Shown one piece after another: positions 54,401 through 63,924 of a stretch of DNA of 64,000 bases. Made by a program: the position numbers and the translations under genes. Origin of the DNA: a virus; IMG/VR virus record IMGVR_UViG_3300009104_000017, positions 1 through 64,000 of that record; one strand, written 5' to 3'. Numbering within the stretch: position 1 is the stretch's first letter; each line of letters opens with the position of its first letter. The notes under the pieces were generated by a model, which searched no databases, was not told where the DNA came from, and was given only the letters and a program-made list of their open reading frames with translations.

Positions 54401-57163
54401 TCCGTTCACATCTCCTATATCTGAAGTAGAACCAAAGCCATCTAAGTATATAACACTACCAGCTACAAAATTATCTGAGGTGTCAACAGATGTGTCTGAG
54501 GCAAATGTTATAGAATGGTCTTCTGTATTATTACCACTGCCTCCAATACCTGTATCCATAGAAGTATTATAATAAGATGCCTTGTTACCACATGAATTTA
54601 ATGCACCTCCAAAACCTAATGCGTATGAAGTATCTCGTCCATTGTCAGATAAAAGACCACTATACATACCACCTCCGATATATATATCATTGTTTGATGC
54701 CATCACTCCTGTAGTTCCAGACTGAAGTGCTGATAAATTAGCACAATTAAAATCATTAAAAAATAAATACCGGGCAGAACCGGAGAATAAGGTACTATGT
54801 GTATTAGTGCCTATATTAATAATAGTATAACCGGGTACAGCACCTTGAGTTTTGTCAAACGTAGTAAACGTATAATCACCAGAATTTGTAAAAGTAAAAG
54901 CTCCATGGTCTTGTTCATTGTCAGATGCCACTGAATGGAATGTACTACTAGCAAGTTGTGGATTCATTCTTCTTGTGTTTCCTCCTGCAATAACTATATC
55001 ACTCTGTGAAGTCTCCATACTAACTAAACCATCCTTTCCTGATTGAATTATAGTATTATTAGTCATAGGAAGATTAAAATTTCCCATCCTTATACTATCT
55101 ATATTCATTTTAATCTCTACGTTTTCATCGTGGTCTAATGATGGATTAATATCAACAGCAGTAACATCAGCGTGAGCATGATTATCCCAATCAGTTGTAC
55201 CTCCTTGATTCTTAGTGTTATTATTCCATATAGACATAAACCTAAATACTTCTCTACCACTAGAAATTGAATCACCAGCGAGTCTATCAGTATCTTTGTC
55301 AACAACAGCAAAGGTATTGCTAGCTCCTGACTTATCAATCCTTCCAAGCGCGAGGTTGTGGTAGTCTAGGTCCTCGTCTCCTACTAAAGTACCTCTTGGT
55401 GCACCACCTGTTGGTTGTGTCCTAATCGTAGCAATCATGTTTGTACTTGTGTCATTTGCTACAGGAGCACTAACTGTAAGTGTATATGTTTCCCCTTCAA
55501 CTAAAGGACCAATCTGTGAACCATCTACATCAGACAACTTTGATGTACCAGTAGATGAATATTCTCCACCCCAACTAGAAATGTCAGAGTAATGGTCAGT
55601 TGGACCGACACCGTCGTTCCCAAATCTTTTCATATCAAATGCCCATATACCTGATTTATCACTATCAGGAGGGTCTTTAATTAATATTATACCAGCTATA
55701 GCACCTTCTCCATTTTGATTGTTCCAAAAATCAGCACAACGTTCAGTTGATATATCAGGGCGCCTATTACTGAATATAATACATATACTTCTTCTAAACA
55801 TATCTACATAGCCATCACTATCATGAGTATACCATGCACTTGATGACATTGAAGGTATAGTAAAGGTTATATCTATTGTACCATTATCATAACACCCATA
55901 ATTATAGGAATCATTGTCAGTGGATGGATGACCCCATTCACTGTCAAAAGCTCCCGGAGGGCCGGGTATAGGGCCACAGGGCATAGGTAAAGGACCTACA
56001 ACAGTTACAGCATCTACAATACAATCTATCCCACTGGACGTTAATTTAGCCGGCTTGTCTGGGTGGGTGTCAACATTAGTATCAGCAAAAGTATATAATT
56101 GAGCACATTTACCTTTAGAAACTACATTTTCTGCTATAAATCTAACAACTCCTGTCTTTTCAACGGTATGTACTAGGGTTCCATCCTCACCTGATGTCTC
56201 AGGTGCAGTTGCTGTGAAGAATTCACCGCACCCTCTAACTGAGGAAAATATAGTATTATCAGTATTTACCTCATCTCCATATTTTTCTGCGTCTGATAAA
56301 ACTACAGGTTGAACATCTACTAATTTGCCTTTAATATCGCTTTCTTTGAAATATACCATTTGACTCAGCCCACCGGGTAAATTAATCGCAGTTTTGTAAA
56401 TTCCATCTGAAGTATAATTAGCTAATTTAATGAGCCTATTTTCGCTTTTCTTCAAATTACCATCTGCATCAACATCTGTGTATGGAGATGGATGGCCCGG
56501 ATATCCCGTTCCATGTTTCATTCTCATCTTTTTAATACTAGCTTTCTTACTTACTTTATATTTTATACCGGGATAATTCCTCTGTTGATGGGGGTGATAA
56601 TATGGTAATCGTGTATATCCTATTTCATAAGCATCTTCAGGAGTTATATATAAACCACCATCTCCTTTAAATTTACTTACTCTTTGGTTGGTAATAGTGA
56701 GCTCTTCAGAAGCCCATCCTTCTTGATTGCCTGTAAAATAATCACAATATATAGAAGGAAAAAAGTCTTCGATGTGAGTAGTACCTACAACAATATCTTT
56801 ACTTTGGACAGTTATATCTCCAGTTGAAAATACATTTGTTGTTGACACTGTCGATGCCAGACTGGAAGGGTCGTCTACTTTATAGGCTACCATTTTAGGA
56901 GGCTGTGATGACTTACCTTGAGTTATCCCCGTACCATACAAAAATATCTCTATATTGTCTAATACACCACCACCATAAGGAGGTGGCTTAGGTATTTTAT
57001 ATGCTTGTAGTGCATGAGTTATATCTGGAGAACCTTTAACGTGAGTACCTAAACTTGAATCACCAGCATTAGGTGTATCTGGATATACTTCACTAATTTG
57101 TTCTTCTAATAAAATGTTCGAAAATGCTCGAAACGTTATTCCTTTATCTTCTTCTGCTACCAT
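51461..57163 (-). CDS. Giant virion protein of 1900 residues with LamG-like domain
   Basis: Beta-rich, Gly/Ser/Thr/Asp-rich. A LamG/concanavalin-like domain is likely at about 1610-1810 (IIFRVGNFDTTNTISA; HISVTFDKDLPRQNLKLYIN; GRIEEFVFLPYAIYYVNP), which often binds glycans. Several long Ser/Gly repeats lie before it. Likely tail-tip or side fibre that contacts the host. Six bases separate it from the next structural gene. Confidence 0.65.
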   Translation of the reverse strand: MVAEEDKGITFRAFSNILLEEQISEVYPDTPNAGDSSLGTHVKGSPDITHALQAYKIPKPPPYGGGVLDNIEIFLYGTGITQGKSSQPPKMVAYKVDDPSSLASTVSTTNVFSTGDITVQSKDIVVGTTHIEDFFPSIYCDYFTGNQEGWASEELTITNQRVSKFKGDGGLYITPEDAYEIGYTRLPYYHPHQQRNYPGIKYKVSKKASIKKMRMKHGTGYPGHPSPYTDVDADGNLKKSENRLIKLANYTSDGIYKTAINLPGGLSQMVYFKESDIKGKLVDVQPVVLSDAEKYGDEVNTDNTIFSSVRGCGEFFTATAPETSGEDGTLVHTVEKTGVVRFIAENVVSKGKCAQLYTFADTNVDTHPDKPAKLTSSGIDCIVDAVTVVGPLPMPCGPIPGPPGAFDSEWGHPSTDNDSYNYGCYDNGTIDITFTIPSMSSSAWYTHDSDGYVDMFRRSICIIFSNRRPDISTERCADFWNNQNGEGAIAGIILIKDPPDSDKSGIWAFDMKRFGNDGVGPTDHYSDISSWGGEYSSTGTSKLSDVDGSQIGPLVEGETYTLTVSAPVANDTSTNMIATIRTQPTGGAPRGTLVGDEDLDYHNLALGRIDKSGASNTFAVVDKDTDRLAGDSISSGREVFRFMSIWNNNTKNQGGTTDWDNHAHADVTAVDINPSLDHDENVEIKMNIDSIRMGNFNLPMTNNTIIQSGKDGLVSMETSQSDIVIAGGNTRRMNPQLASSTFHSVASDNEQDHGAFTFTNSGDYTFTTFDKTQGAVPGYTIINIGTNTHSTLFSGSARYLFFNDFNCANLSALQSGTTGVMASNNDIYIGGGMYSGLLSDNGRDTSYALGFGGALNSCGNKASYYNTSMDTGIGGSGNNTEDHSITFASDTSVDTSDNFVAGSVIYLDGFGSTSDIGDVNGFRRQGLVKLALGAHDSLTPNAGKRENFFMSAKIIDYESMTGIATVDTTEPFKVNDDQDFIVYVMGGASDTNSMYNNTVRCLEIIDTNHVRLDWAGYATDGTTKLADVDIMPGLWISPYMYWISLRIFNWNDFEVGAFTEDLDAASDYCPYSAKQLPQKSYGSVLVTSDLGTPGSTFNESLYTVDGSTVVGAYENSWDLTPSTDSSILELSDFGYGSFVEADEESNQGFKGGYALEGSPSSDGWYTLKSRKGLFTKSAKLRPGDTIQFLLQAKDIGTDHQMSFFGGNPTTAISSISGVSSGDEGYIKPKIVANYFDQLPQPLVNFHVKPDKTGLYPKLEWEPTQDTDLWFLQIHVDDEPISHQYHKAILHLPLNESSQSGLFKTKMDNTDLIPKYYNYGARNVRAGVLTYRETQQGGLYYYNNWANFYTMCTGTSYKWDGLGGNRVADKKSRRREWEEAAGVYDSFQYTKNINSAACLKIIPTSSITRTLLTGSPPADATIDETTYNQYTKEPESQPPSNFTTTVSSKGSWTVDKSDIKDNQFTISCIVTASGYPAAEYELTKEDDVAVPVTIVNNEGTAGAAQTLMDFADGSHGLGHTRYTGSIKVSADVKNSHSSSSISYPTGYRSDDSTSAIENQVGDMLARIDSDSSNGGLTNSEYIRLSQGPGNVSGDNNDAIRFGTYYAASGGDPAGWDIGNTHGGQVGLYGTGSDAAGNGSGGKPTHGGKITMIPRSIIFRVGNFDTTNTISAANTYGRGTTLMGMQHEKLLCYLDSSGLINVWMKAKNQNRWLKIQSSKALLNDGVTPTHISVTFDKDLPRQNLKLYINGKLDAYTGDRATTGTETQLQDDADGQGGEPIDWAVGSDEDLIVEIMGRMTNHLWMGTTTAHHFGEVARDGLFGRIEEFVFLPYAIYYVNPQDASITIEKPFSDLRDIEYAEPKTHFAKVFIKDYHNIRGASADEVRQTNNVSWRKTAFKLNMS

Positions 57164-57165
57164 AA

Positions 57166-60057
57166 TTAAATTACTCCCATATCACTTTGTCTTCTCATTG
57201 CGTGTGGTAATGCCTCTGCTAATTTTTCAGCAAAGTCTGTTCCGTCTTCAGCGTGTACATCACCCATATTAACTGTAATTCCTTGAGAAGCTCCTAACAT
57301 ATTTTGTGTTTTTGGTATAACTGTTTCTCCCTTCTGTAACCATGCTAATCCATGGTCTCTGGTTGGGCCTCCAGTTTCTCTCATTGGAATATAAGTACCT
57401 CCTAAATCATAACTTCTCTCTTTAGGCAACTCTCCAACACCAATTTTAGTTATTTTAGCAGGGTCTCCACCACCGCCGTCCTCTATACCATAAGCATCTC
57501 TCAACATACTTCTCATCATAAATGCTCCTTTGATAATTGCTGCTGCTGCTGCTATTGCTAGAACTGGTCCAACCACTGGTATACCTGCTACTGCTTTCAT
57601 AGCTTTATATGCAGACACCATTACTAATATACCTGCTAAAACAGTTAATGCGTCACTTAAAGCACCCGTGGTATTCACAGCTAATGCCATAACAGCTATA
57701 GCTGCTCCAAAAGACAAGAACATAGCTTTAGTAGATACAGTAGCTTGTAAAGTTGCTAAATTATAAGCTTTCATAGCGGCTGTTTTAGCCCAAATTGCCA
57801 CAGTATGTGCTCCGGATTTTACAGTAGCCCACATGTCCGTAACTCCCATTGCGGAGGTAAGTGTAATATCTTCTTTTGTTTCATCATTTTTATTAGCTAT
57901 AGCCAACATTAAACTCATCTCGGCCTTCGCTCTTAATAAAGTCATTATGGTATTAAATGGTAATAACTTAGCCAATACCTTATAATAAACTAACATAGTT
58001 AAGAAATTAGGACCTAACTTATCTAATATTTTTAATGTAATCATCATAGGCTTTGTTGATAACTGTAACAGCTTAGTAAATGTCTCTAATCCACCATCTG
58101 AACCAGATGCCTCTAAAAATACATGTTTAACTTCTCTAACCACTGTTATAAGCTCATTCATAGCTGCGATAACAAATTCTTGTAATTGATATCCAAATTC
58201 ATTTAATTTATATGAGCCTTCTTCTTCAATAATTAAGAATCCTACAAACTCATCTACAAGCTCTTTTATTCTTAATGTAAACTCATTTAATGAATTACCA
58301 GCTTCACCTATCTTGTCAGAAAAGAAAAATGGAGCCATAAGAGCGTTCTTAACTCTTTGCATCTGATTAGCTAACGATTCTTGCTGTATGTCAGCCATAC
58401 GAGTAGCTTCACCTGCTGAATTTGCTAAATCAGAAACAGCTGTTTGATATTCGTCAGCGTTCTGTACCAGTAAAGCAAACGCAGTAGCACCACGTACATT
58501 CAAATCTTCTAACATAGCAGTTAAAACTTTATAATCTTCTACGTCACCAAAGACTTGTTGGGCTTCTTTAGCTATAACTGATAAATCTTTCATTTTACCT
58601 TCAGCGTCTAAAATATCTATTCCCATCTTCTTGAAAGCAGAAGCATTATCATCTGCATGTTTTGTAAATTGCGCCAATGCCTGTCGTAAACCACGACCTG
58701 CAATACCAGCCTCTAAGGCGCGGTTGGTTAATACTTGTAGACCACCGAGTAATTGGTCTATGCTCTGTCCTGTAGCAACAAAGAAAGGCATAGCGAATTT
58801 AACTGAACTAGATAAATCCTGCCATTCAATCAAAGATTTCTGAATAGAAAAGGCAAACTTATCAGTAAGTTCTTCAGCCTGACTCATTTCCATTCCAAAA
58901 CCAGCAATGGTCTGAACTGTTAACTTAGCTAAAGTATTGTGGTCACCTTGTGTTGCCATAGCTAACTTTAAAGTGTGTTGAAGAACTTCTTGAGATTCAG
59001 ATGCTGAAAGACCAGCAGAAGCTAACTGATATAAACCTTCAGCTGCTTGTTGTGTAGACACACCATATTGTAAACCGAATGTAACTAATTCATCTGAAAC
59101 TTCATGTAATTTTTCTTGAGATTCTCCAAAAACCGAATTAGCATTAATAATTGTCTTTTCGAAATCCATTACTGATTCAACTACAGGTTGCATTTTATAT
59201 GCAAAAGCGCCTGCTGCTGCCGTACCTATAACAAAGGCATTCTTCATACCACCGGCTAAGCCACTAACATATTGTTGAGCTGCTTGTCCCATCTTTTTAT
59301 AATGCGCAGTTCTAGTTTTTATATCTTGTAATTCTTGTTTGTTCTGTCTGTGTAATTTCTTACTATTTTTAGAATATTCTTTATAATTCTTTTTCTTTTG
59401 TTTAGCTTCTTTTTTCTCAAGTGCTATAGCTTCTTTATCAAGAGCCTTCATTGCTTTCATTTCTTTAATCAAAGCTTCATTATCTTCTGATGCTTCTGCT
59501 GCACCCTTTCCCTTTGCATTAATCAATTCTTTATTCTCATCAATCATTTTTTCAATGAGAACAATATTTCTTTGTCTTTCTTCGGCTTCTTGTTTCATAA
59601 ACTTTACGCCTGCTTTACCAGACTTATCAGTACTTATAGAACCAGCAACCTTTTGACCCATTGCCTTAGCTCTTTCAGCAAACTTACCATAATGTTTTTC
59701 CATTTTGGTGATTTCGTCTCTCCACCGTTGCCACGCTTTTGATACTTTTCCAGTTTTAGGTGTAAGTTTTTCAGGTTCGTCAGGTACTGCATCACCTAAA
59801 GCAGCTCCTGCTGCTTCTGCTGATTTTTTTATATCTTTAACACGTTGCTTACCTGCTTCTCTATCTGCTTTTTCTAACTTTTCATTTTCTTTCTGTAACT
59901 TAGTATTACGTTCTTGAATACCCTGCACAGACTTTTGCATCTGTATAGTATTCATACTATCGGCCAAGGTTTCCATTATACCAAGAGCCTGTTGGCCAGA
60001 CCTACGGTCTACGTCGAATCCGACACCAGTTCTAATGATATATTGCTCTTGTCCCAT
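57166..60057 (-). CDS. Tail tape measure protein
   Basis: 963 residues. The N-terminal 250 residues are coiled coil; residues about 270-560 follow the phage minor tail/TP901 tape-measure core (VMDFEKTIINANSVFGE; YGVSTQQAAEGLYQLASAGL; LEAGIAGRGLRQALAQFTKH). Then several transmembrane segments at about 700-880 (SVSAYKAMKAVAGIPVVGPV). Length should set tail length of about 140 nm by the usual 1.5 Angstrom per residue rule. Confidence 0.9.
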   Translation of the reverse strand: MGQEQYIIRTGVGFDVDRRSGQQALGIMETLADSMNTIQMQKSVQGIQERNTKLQKENEKLEKADREAGKQRVKDIKKSAEAAGAALGDAVPDEPEKLTPKTGKVSKAWQRWRDEITKMEKHYGKFAERAKAMGQKVAGSISTDKSGKAGVKFMKQEAEERQRNIVLIEKMIDENKELINAKGKGAAEASEDNEALIKEMKAMKALDKEAIALEKKEAKQKKKNYKEYSKNSKKLHRQNKQELQDIKTRTAHYKKMGQAAQQYVSGLAGGMKNAFVIGTAAAGAFAYKMQPVVESVMDFEKTIINANSVFGESQEKLHEVSDELVTFGLQYGVSTQQAAEGLYQLASAGLSASESQEVLQHTLKLAMATQGDHNTLAKLTVQTIAGFGMEMSQAEELTDKFAFSIQKSLIEWQDLSSSVKFAMPFFVATGQSIDQLLGGLQVLTNRALEAGIAGRGLRQALAQFTKHADDNASAFKKMGIDILDAEGKMKDLSVIAKEAQQVFGDVEDYKVLTAMLEDLNVRGATAFALLVQNADEYQTAVSDLANSAGEATRMADIQQESLANQMQRVKNALMAPFFFSDKIGEAGNSLNEFTLRIKELVDEFVGFLIIEEEGSYKLNEFGYQLQEFVIAAMNELITVVREVKHVFLEASGSDGGLETFTKLLQLSTKPMMITLKILDKLGPNFLTMLVYYKVLAKLLPFNTIMTLLRAKAEMSLMLAIANKNDETKEDITLTSAMGVTDMWATVKSGAHTVAIWAKTAAMKAYNLATLQATVSTKAMFLSFGAAIAVMALAVNTTGALSDALTVLAGILVMVSAYKAMKAVAGIPVVGPVLAIAAAAAIIKGAFMMRSMLRDAYGIEDGGGGDPAKITKIGVGELPKERSYDLGGTYIPMRETGGPTRDHGLAWLQKGETVIPKTQNMLGASQGITVNMGDVHAEDGTDFAEKLAEALPHAMRRQSDMGVI

Positions 60058-60063
60058 ATTTCC

Positions 60064-60429
60064 TTATTTTCCACTATGCATAACGCTTTCAAAGGAAGAC
60101 ACGCTTCTCTTTTTACCTGAAGCGGATATATATTTTTCTCTCAATTCCTTATATTCCCGATAAGAACTTCTTACATCAGGTCTGTCTTTAGCCATATCAG
60201 CTATATCTTTATCAGAATAGCCATCAAAGGCGTGTAAAGCTTCATACTGTCTAAGGGCTCCTATCAAACCCATAATTTCATATCTTGGCGTATTTTTTAT
60301 TTCAGACCAGCTCATTCCGAGGTCTTTCATTGCGGGGATGATTAAATAAACTGCATCAGGTGACCCAATCATCCAGTCGTAAAATCCGCAGCTTCTACTC
60401 CTCCTACAATTCGGCCAGATATTTGCCAT
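60064..60429 (-). CDS. Tail assembly chaperone, frameshifted extension
   Basis: 121 codons in the -1 frame of the preceding chaperone gene and overlapping it by 61 bases. Its own ATG is weak, so it is probably made as a fusion by -1 frameshift, like lambda gpG-T. Helical, charged (YEIMGLIGALRQYEALHAFD). It helps polymerise tube subunits around the tape measure. Confidence 0.7.
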   Translation of the reverse strand: MANIWPNCRRSRSCGFYDWMIGSPDAVYLIIPAMKDLGMSWSEIKNTPRYEIMGLIGALRQYEALHAFDGYSDKDIADMAKDRPDVRSSYREYKELREKYISASGKKRSVSSFESVMHSGK

Positions 60430-60731
60430 CTGAGCGTTGTAGGTAGTTTCTTTAAGTCATCTGGATTTAACGATTTTCCTTCAGGGTTCATTTCATTTGC
60501 TTTAGCAATCATACATCTAACCCTTTCTTGAGCTAATTCTTTATAAAACTCATTTACTTCATCTGATGGTGTTCCATCATCAGGTATACTCATTTTAGGT
60601 TCTTCTGATTCTACAAGTTCACACCATTGAATAGGTAAAACCTTTCCTGCGTATTCTATCTCAGTGCTCTGCACTGTTTCTGTCATTGCGACCAAATCGT
60701 CTATGGTCCACATTTGCTTTTCTTCGGACAT
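60369..60731 (-). CDS. Tail assembly chaperone
   Basis: 120 residues from the ATG after AGGAG; further upstream codons are also open. Acidic helical protein (EVNEFYKELAQERVRCMIAK), in the normal slot between tail tube and tape measure. Near its end lies AGGAGGAG followed about 13 bases later by GGATTTTAC, an SD-stimulated slip site, leading to the extension ORF. Confidence 0.72.
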   Translation of the reverse strand: MSEEKQMWTIDDLVAMTETVQSTEIEYAGKVLPIQWCELVESEEPKMSIPDDGTPSDEVNEFYKELAQERVRCMIAKANEMNPEGKSLNPDDLKKLPTTLRWQISGRIVGGVEAADFTTG

Positions 60732-60756
60732 TTCTTTTTTTCTCCTTTTTTTATAA

Positions 60757-60948
60757 TCAGTGATATCGTTTTTCGACTTCACCATTATCGTAAACTATGT
60801 TGGTATATCCTATACCTTCTATTCTTTTAACTTCTTTTCGTCCCTGTTGAACAGGTTCTGGTTCAGGAGTAGGTTCAGGAACAGGCTCTTCTTCAAGAAC
60901 CTCTTCCTCTACTTCCTCGACCATTTCTTTTTTATCTTTCTTGGCCAT
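60757..60948 (-). CDS. Small Pro/Glu-rich protein of 63 residues
   Basis: Long EEVEEEVLEEEPVPEPTPEP stretch, then GIGYTNIVYDNGEVEK. Located in the tail operon; probably disordered linker. Unknown. Confidence 0.58.
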   Translation of the reverse strand: MAKKDKKEMVEEVEEEVLEEEPVPEPTPEPEPVQQGRKEVKRIEGIGYTNIVYDNGEVEKRYH

Positions 60949-60957
60949 TTAATCACC

Positions 60958-61584
60958 TTATAGTTCGTCTGATGGTGTTAAAGTAGTATGAGCTGCTGTA
61001 ACTATCTTAGGGTCTACTTGTGAAATAAATTCCATTGTTTCTTCTGTTACTCCATCTACATTTAAAGACACAGAGTGTGAAGCAATAGTTGCATTCCTTA
61101 TAACGAAAATTTCACCACTACTTTTTAATTGTATATGTATACGATAACCATACTGTTGTGTTGGTTTTTCTAAGCCAGTGTAAACATTAGTTGCACTGCC
61201 TGCTGTAATATCACCAGAACATCCCCATCTTAGTGTGTTAGTTCCGTCACCATTAAAAATAACATCCCATACAGAGTCTAGTTTCTTTTTTGTTAATGTT
61301 AAAGTTGTTTCTTTTTTAATTTCTGCCTTAAGAACAGTTCTTAATCCCATGAATGTTATATCTTCATCGGTTGCTCCTATACCAAGGTCCACACCTGTTA
61401 GGTCAGTTACTTGAGCTTCTGAGTGCATTGGAGAACTTCTTGGTTTAGCAAATACTGTTTGTCCAGAACCATGTGTTCCTGTACTAGTTATTGTTAAATC
61501 AGTATCATGTACATATACATTTGTTGCTGCTGTTGATTCATTTGCTATATAGACTTTTACATCTCTTCCTAAATAATATGCCAT
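60958..61584 (-). CDS. Tail tube protein, paralogue 2
   Basis: 208 residues from the ATG with upstream GGAG. AYYLGRDVKVYIANE, DLGIGATDEDITFMGLRTVL, KAEIKKETTLTLTKKKLD and SLNVDGVTEETMEF match the adjacent gene. Beta-rich tube fold. Two tandem copies suggest mixed or alternative tube assembly. Confidence 0.75.
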   Translation of the reverse strand: MAYYLGRDVKVYIANESTAATNVYVHDTDLTITSTGTHGSGQTVFAKPRSSPMHSEAQVTDLTGVDLGIGATDEDITFMGLRTVLKAEIKKETTLTLTKKKLDSVWDVIFNGDGTNTLRWGCSGDITAGSATNVYTGLEKPTQQYGYRIHIQLKSSGEIFVIRNATIASHSVSLNVDGVTEETMEFISQVDPKIVTAAHTTLTPSDEL

Positions 61585-61586
61585 GT

Positions 61587-62234
61587 TTATAGGTCTCCTG
61601 CATCTGTAGCACCTAAGCAATCTGCATCTGCTGCCTTGATTAATGGGTCTACATAAGACATAAGTTCTAATGTCTCTTCAGTTGTACCGTCTACATTTAA
61701 TGATAATGTATGACCGGTAATACAACAGTTTCTTAATACAAATATTTCACTGCCGTTTTTAAGTTTAACATAAACTCTGTAGCCATAATTAACATCGTCA
61801 GGTGCTCCTGCTATGTTACTTCTTATACCTGTACCTGCTGAGTTTAAACCAGAGCGGGCACCATTAAAAAGGGCTTCCCATGCATCATTTTCCTTTTTAC
61901 GGGTTAGTGTGACTGAGGTCTCCTTTTTAATTTCTGCTTTCAAGGTCGTTCTTTGACCAAAGTACACTATATCTTCGTCTGTAGCACCAATACTCAAATC
62001 ACAAGCAGTTAAACTTGCAATTTCATTTGAGTAGTCGTTGGAATTATCTGTCTGTGTACCGAAGACAGTTGTTCCAGTGTCTGCATTATCTTTTCGTGGA
62101 CCGGCAACAAGAGTACCGCCAGCGTATGCTCCGCTAGCTTGATATGTTGCTACTCCTGATGTGGATATTATAAAATCTCCACTATCTTCAGATGTTAGGG
62201 CTACTACTACATCTCTTCCTAGGAAATATACCAT
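61587..62234 (-). CDS. Tail tube protein, paralogue 1
   Basis: 215 residues. VYFLGRDVVVALTSE, DLSIGATDEDIVYFGQRTTL, KAEIKKETSVTLTRKKEND and SLNVDGTTEETLEL align with paralogue 2. First gene after the late promoter at 62292. Confidence 0.75.
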   Translation of the reverse strand: MVYFLGRDVVVALTSEDSGDFIISTSGVATYQASGAYAGGTLVAGPRKDNADTGTTVFGTQTDNSNDYSNEIASLTACDLSIGATDEDIVYFGQRTTLKAEIKKETSVTLTRKKENDAWEALFNGARSGLNSAGTGIRSNIAGAPDDVNYGYRVYVKLKNGSEIFVLRNCCITGHTLSLNVDGTTEETLELMSYVDPLIKAADADCLGATDAGDL

Positions 62235-62291
62235 GTTTTCACCATATTTATAAACGCCTCGCGATGGCGTCCTATAACTTTAGCAGGCACT

Positions 62292-62310
62292 AGTATATAA
62301 AGCTTTCGCT
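62292..62310 (-). promoter_or_regulatory. BRE/TATA promoter of the tail operon
   Basis: GCGAAAGCTTTATATACTAGTG on the minus strand. The leader of about 40 bases contains GGTGAAAAC before the ATG at 62234. Confidence 0.78.
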
Positions 62311-62313
62311 GAA

Positions 62314-63924
62314 TTACCCTAAATTCAGCCCTTCTTCTATTCCTATATATGGTGCTGCCCAAAAAATTCCACCATATTTATTATATTTAACAGCTTTTCT
62401 ATAAACTGCATCTTGAATCTCCTTCTCTTTACCAGTCAAATTCTTTTGTGTAAGTTCTCCTATCCTATCTATAATACCATCAACATACTCCTTTCCAATT
62501 TTAGGAGAAAAGCTAACTGCTGTTTTATGAGTTATACCTTGATTCATATTATTTAATGTTTGCATAGTCATTGAGTTATGTTTAGTTATAGTCCCAGTGT
62601 TTTTACCATATTGATGAGCAAAACCTATTTGTTGATTAAGACTGTTTCTTAATGACTTCGTTGTCATACTACTCTTAAAATCACTAATCATTGCTTGTCC
62701 TGCTTCTATACCACTAACAGATTTTACTGAATTTACTGTAAAGTGAAACTTATTATCCATCTCTAAATCTATTTTAAAATACTTCTTCTGACCAGTTTGT
62801 TTATCTACTTTATTATTTGCTCTTAATATGTCAGTCCATTCTGAATTTGCCTGTTTAGCTCCAAAACCTTTAATCTTATCTGCTATCTCGTGCTTTATTC
62901 TTCTTATTATTTTTGGTGATATTTCAGCAGCTATACCTTTTGCTAAGTCACCACTGCTTTGTTTTATAACATGTGTACCAGCAGCCTTAGTCGAAGGTTT
63001 TTTACCAGTTTTAGTTTTTAAATCCTTCTTTGCCTTTTCAATAAGTTTATCAACTGTTTTATTCCATACGTTTATAGCATGATTATCTAAAACTGTTTTG
63101 AGTGCTTGATTTGTTTTCTTATCTTCACTAGAAACTGGAGGATATCCATGTCTTTCGTCCATCTGCATTTCAGATATTTCTGCCGGTCCCCCCTCAAATT
63201 TCATATCACGGGGTTCTGCTTTTACTTCTGCGTCATATTTGTCTACTTTTTCTAACTCTCCACCCTTAAATACTACCTCACCCACTGCTTTACCTACATC
63301 TTCTACTTCTTTAGGGTCTATAAAATCAGCTTTATCAATCCCAAGAGTGTCTGATGCCCAGCGTGACATATTACCTCCTGCTGAAGAAAAACTACCCTTA
63401 TACCATTTTTCTGCTCGTCCAAAATTAAAATTATTACTTATTATAGCTTGAGCTAAAGCTTTAGGTCCACCTTTAGGTCTATTATACCATACAAAATTAC
63501 CTCTAAGTTGGAACTTTTTCATTGTGTCTTCAAGTCTTGATGCATCATCATATATCTTTTTACCATCTTCACCTTTCTTAGGCTCCATTCTCGCATCAGC
63601 CCAGCCAGCAGCACGGTGTTTACGTCCGAATAAACTACCTCTATAATCTTCTGTTTCAAACCCTTCACCATATTCACTCTCAGCTATGTGTTCTGCCTGT
63701 TTCCAAGTTTTAGTAACTTTTTGTTCATCTAATATATCTAACGTTTCATTCTTACCTCTCTTATCTACAACAGCCTGAACGTGTTTAATAAAGGATTCGT
63801 TATAACCTCTGGCAGCAACTCCTCTAGCAGATTTACTTTTATGAAAAGCTCTTTGTGGGGAACCAGATGTTAATAATGGAAACCAGCCTGTATGGATTGT
63901 TGTTCCTATGTATTTCTTTGACAT
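62314..63924 (-). CDS. Virion or head-tail protein of 536 residues, unknown
   Basis: Charged, Lys-rich, mostly helical; KYNKYGGIFWAAPYIGIEEG at the end. Lies between the neck gene and tail tubes. It could be a virion internal or minor structural protein. Not recognised. Confidence 0.62.
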   Translation of the reverse strand: MSKKYIGTTIHTGWFPLLTSGSPQRAFHKSKSARGVAARGYNESFIKHVQAVVDKRGKNETLDILDEQKVTKTWKQAEHIAESEYGEGFETEDYRGSLFGRKHRAAGWADARMEPKKGEDGKKIYDDASRLEDTMKKFQLRGNFVWYNRPKGGPKALAQAIISNNFNFGRAEKWYKGSFSSAGGNMSRWASDTLGIDKADFIDPKEVEDVGKAVGEVVFKGGELEKVDKYDAEVKAEPRDMKFEGGPAEISEMQMDERHGYPPVSSEDKKTNQALKTVLDNHAINVWNKTVDKLIEKAKKDLKTKTGKKPSTKAAGTHVIKQSSGDLAKGIAAEISPKIIRRIKHEIADKIKGFGAKQANSEWTDILRANNKVDKQTGQKKYFKIDLEMDNKFHFTVNSVKSVSGIEAGQAMISDFKSSMTTKSLRNSLNQQIGFAHQYGKNTGTITKHNSMTMQTLNNMNQGITHKTAVSFSPKIGKEYVDGIIDRIGELTQKNLTGKEKEIQDAVYRKAVKYNKYGGIFWAAPYIGIEEGLNLG

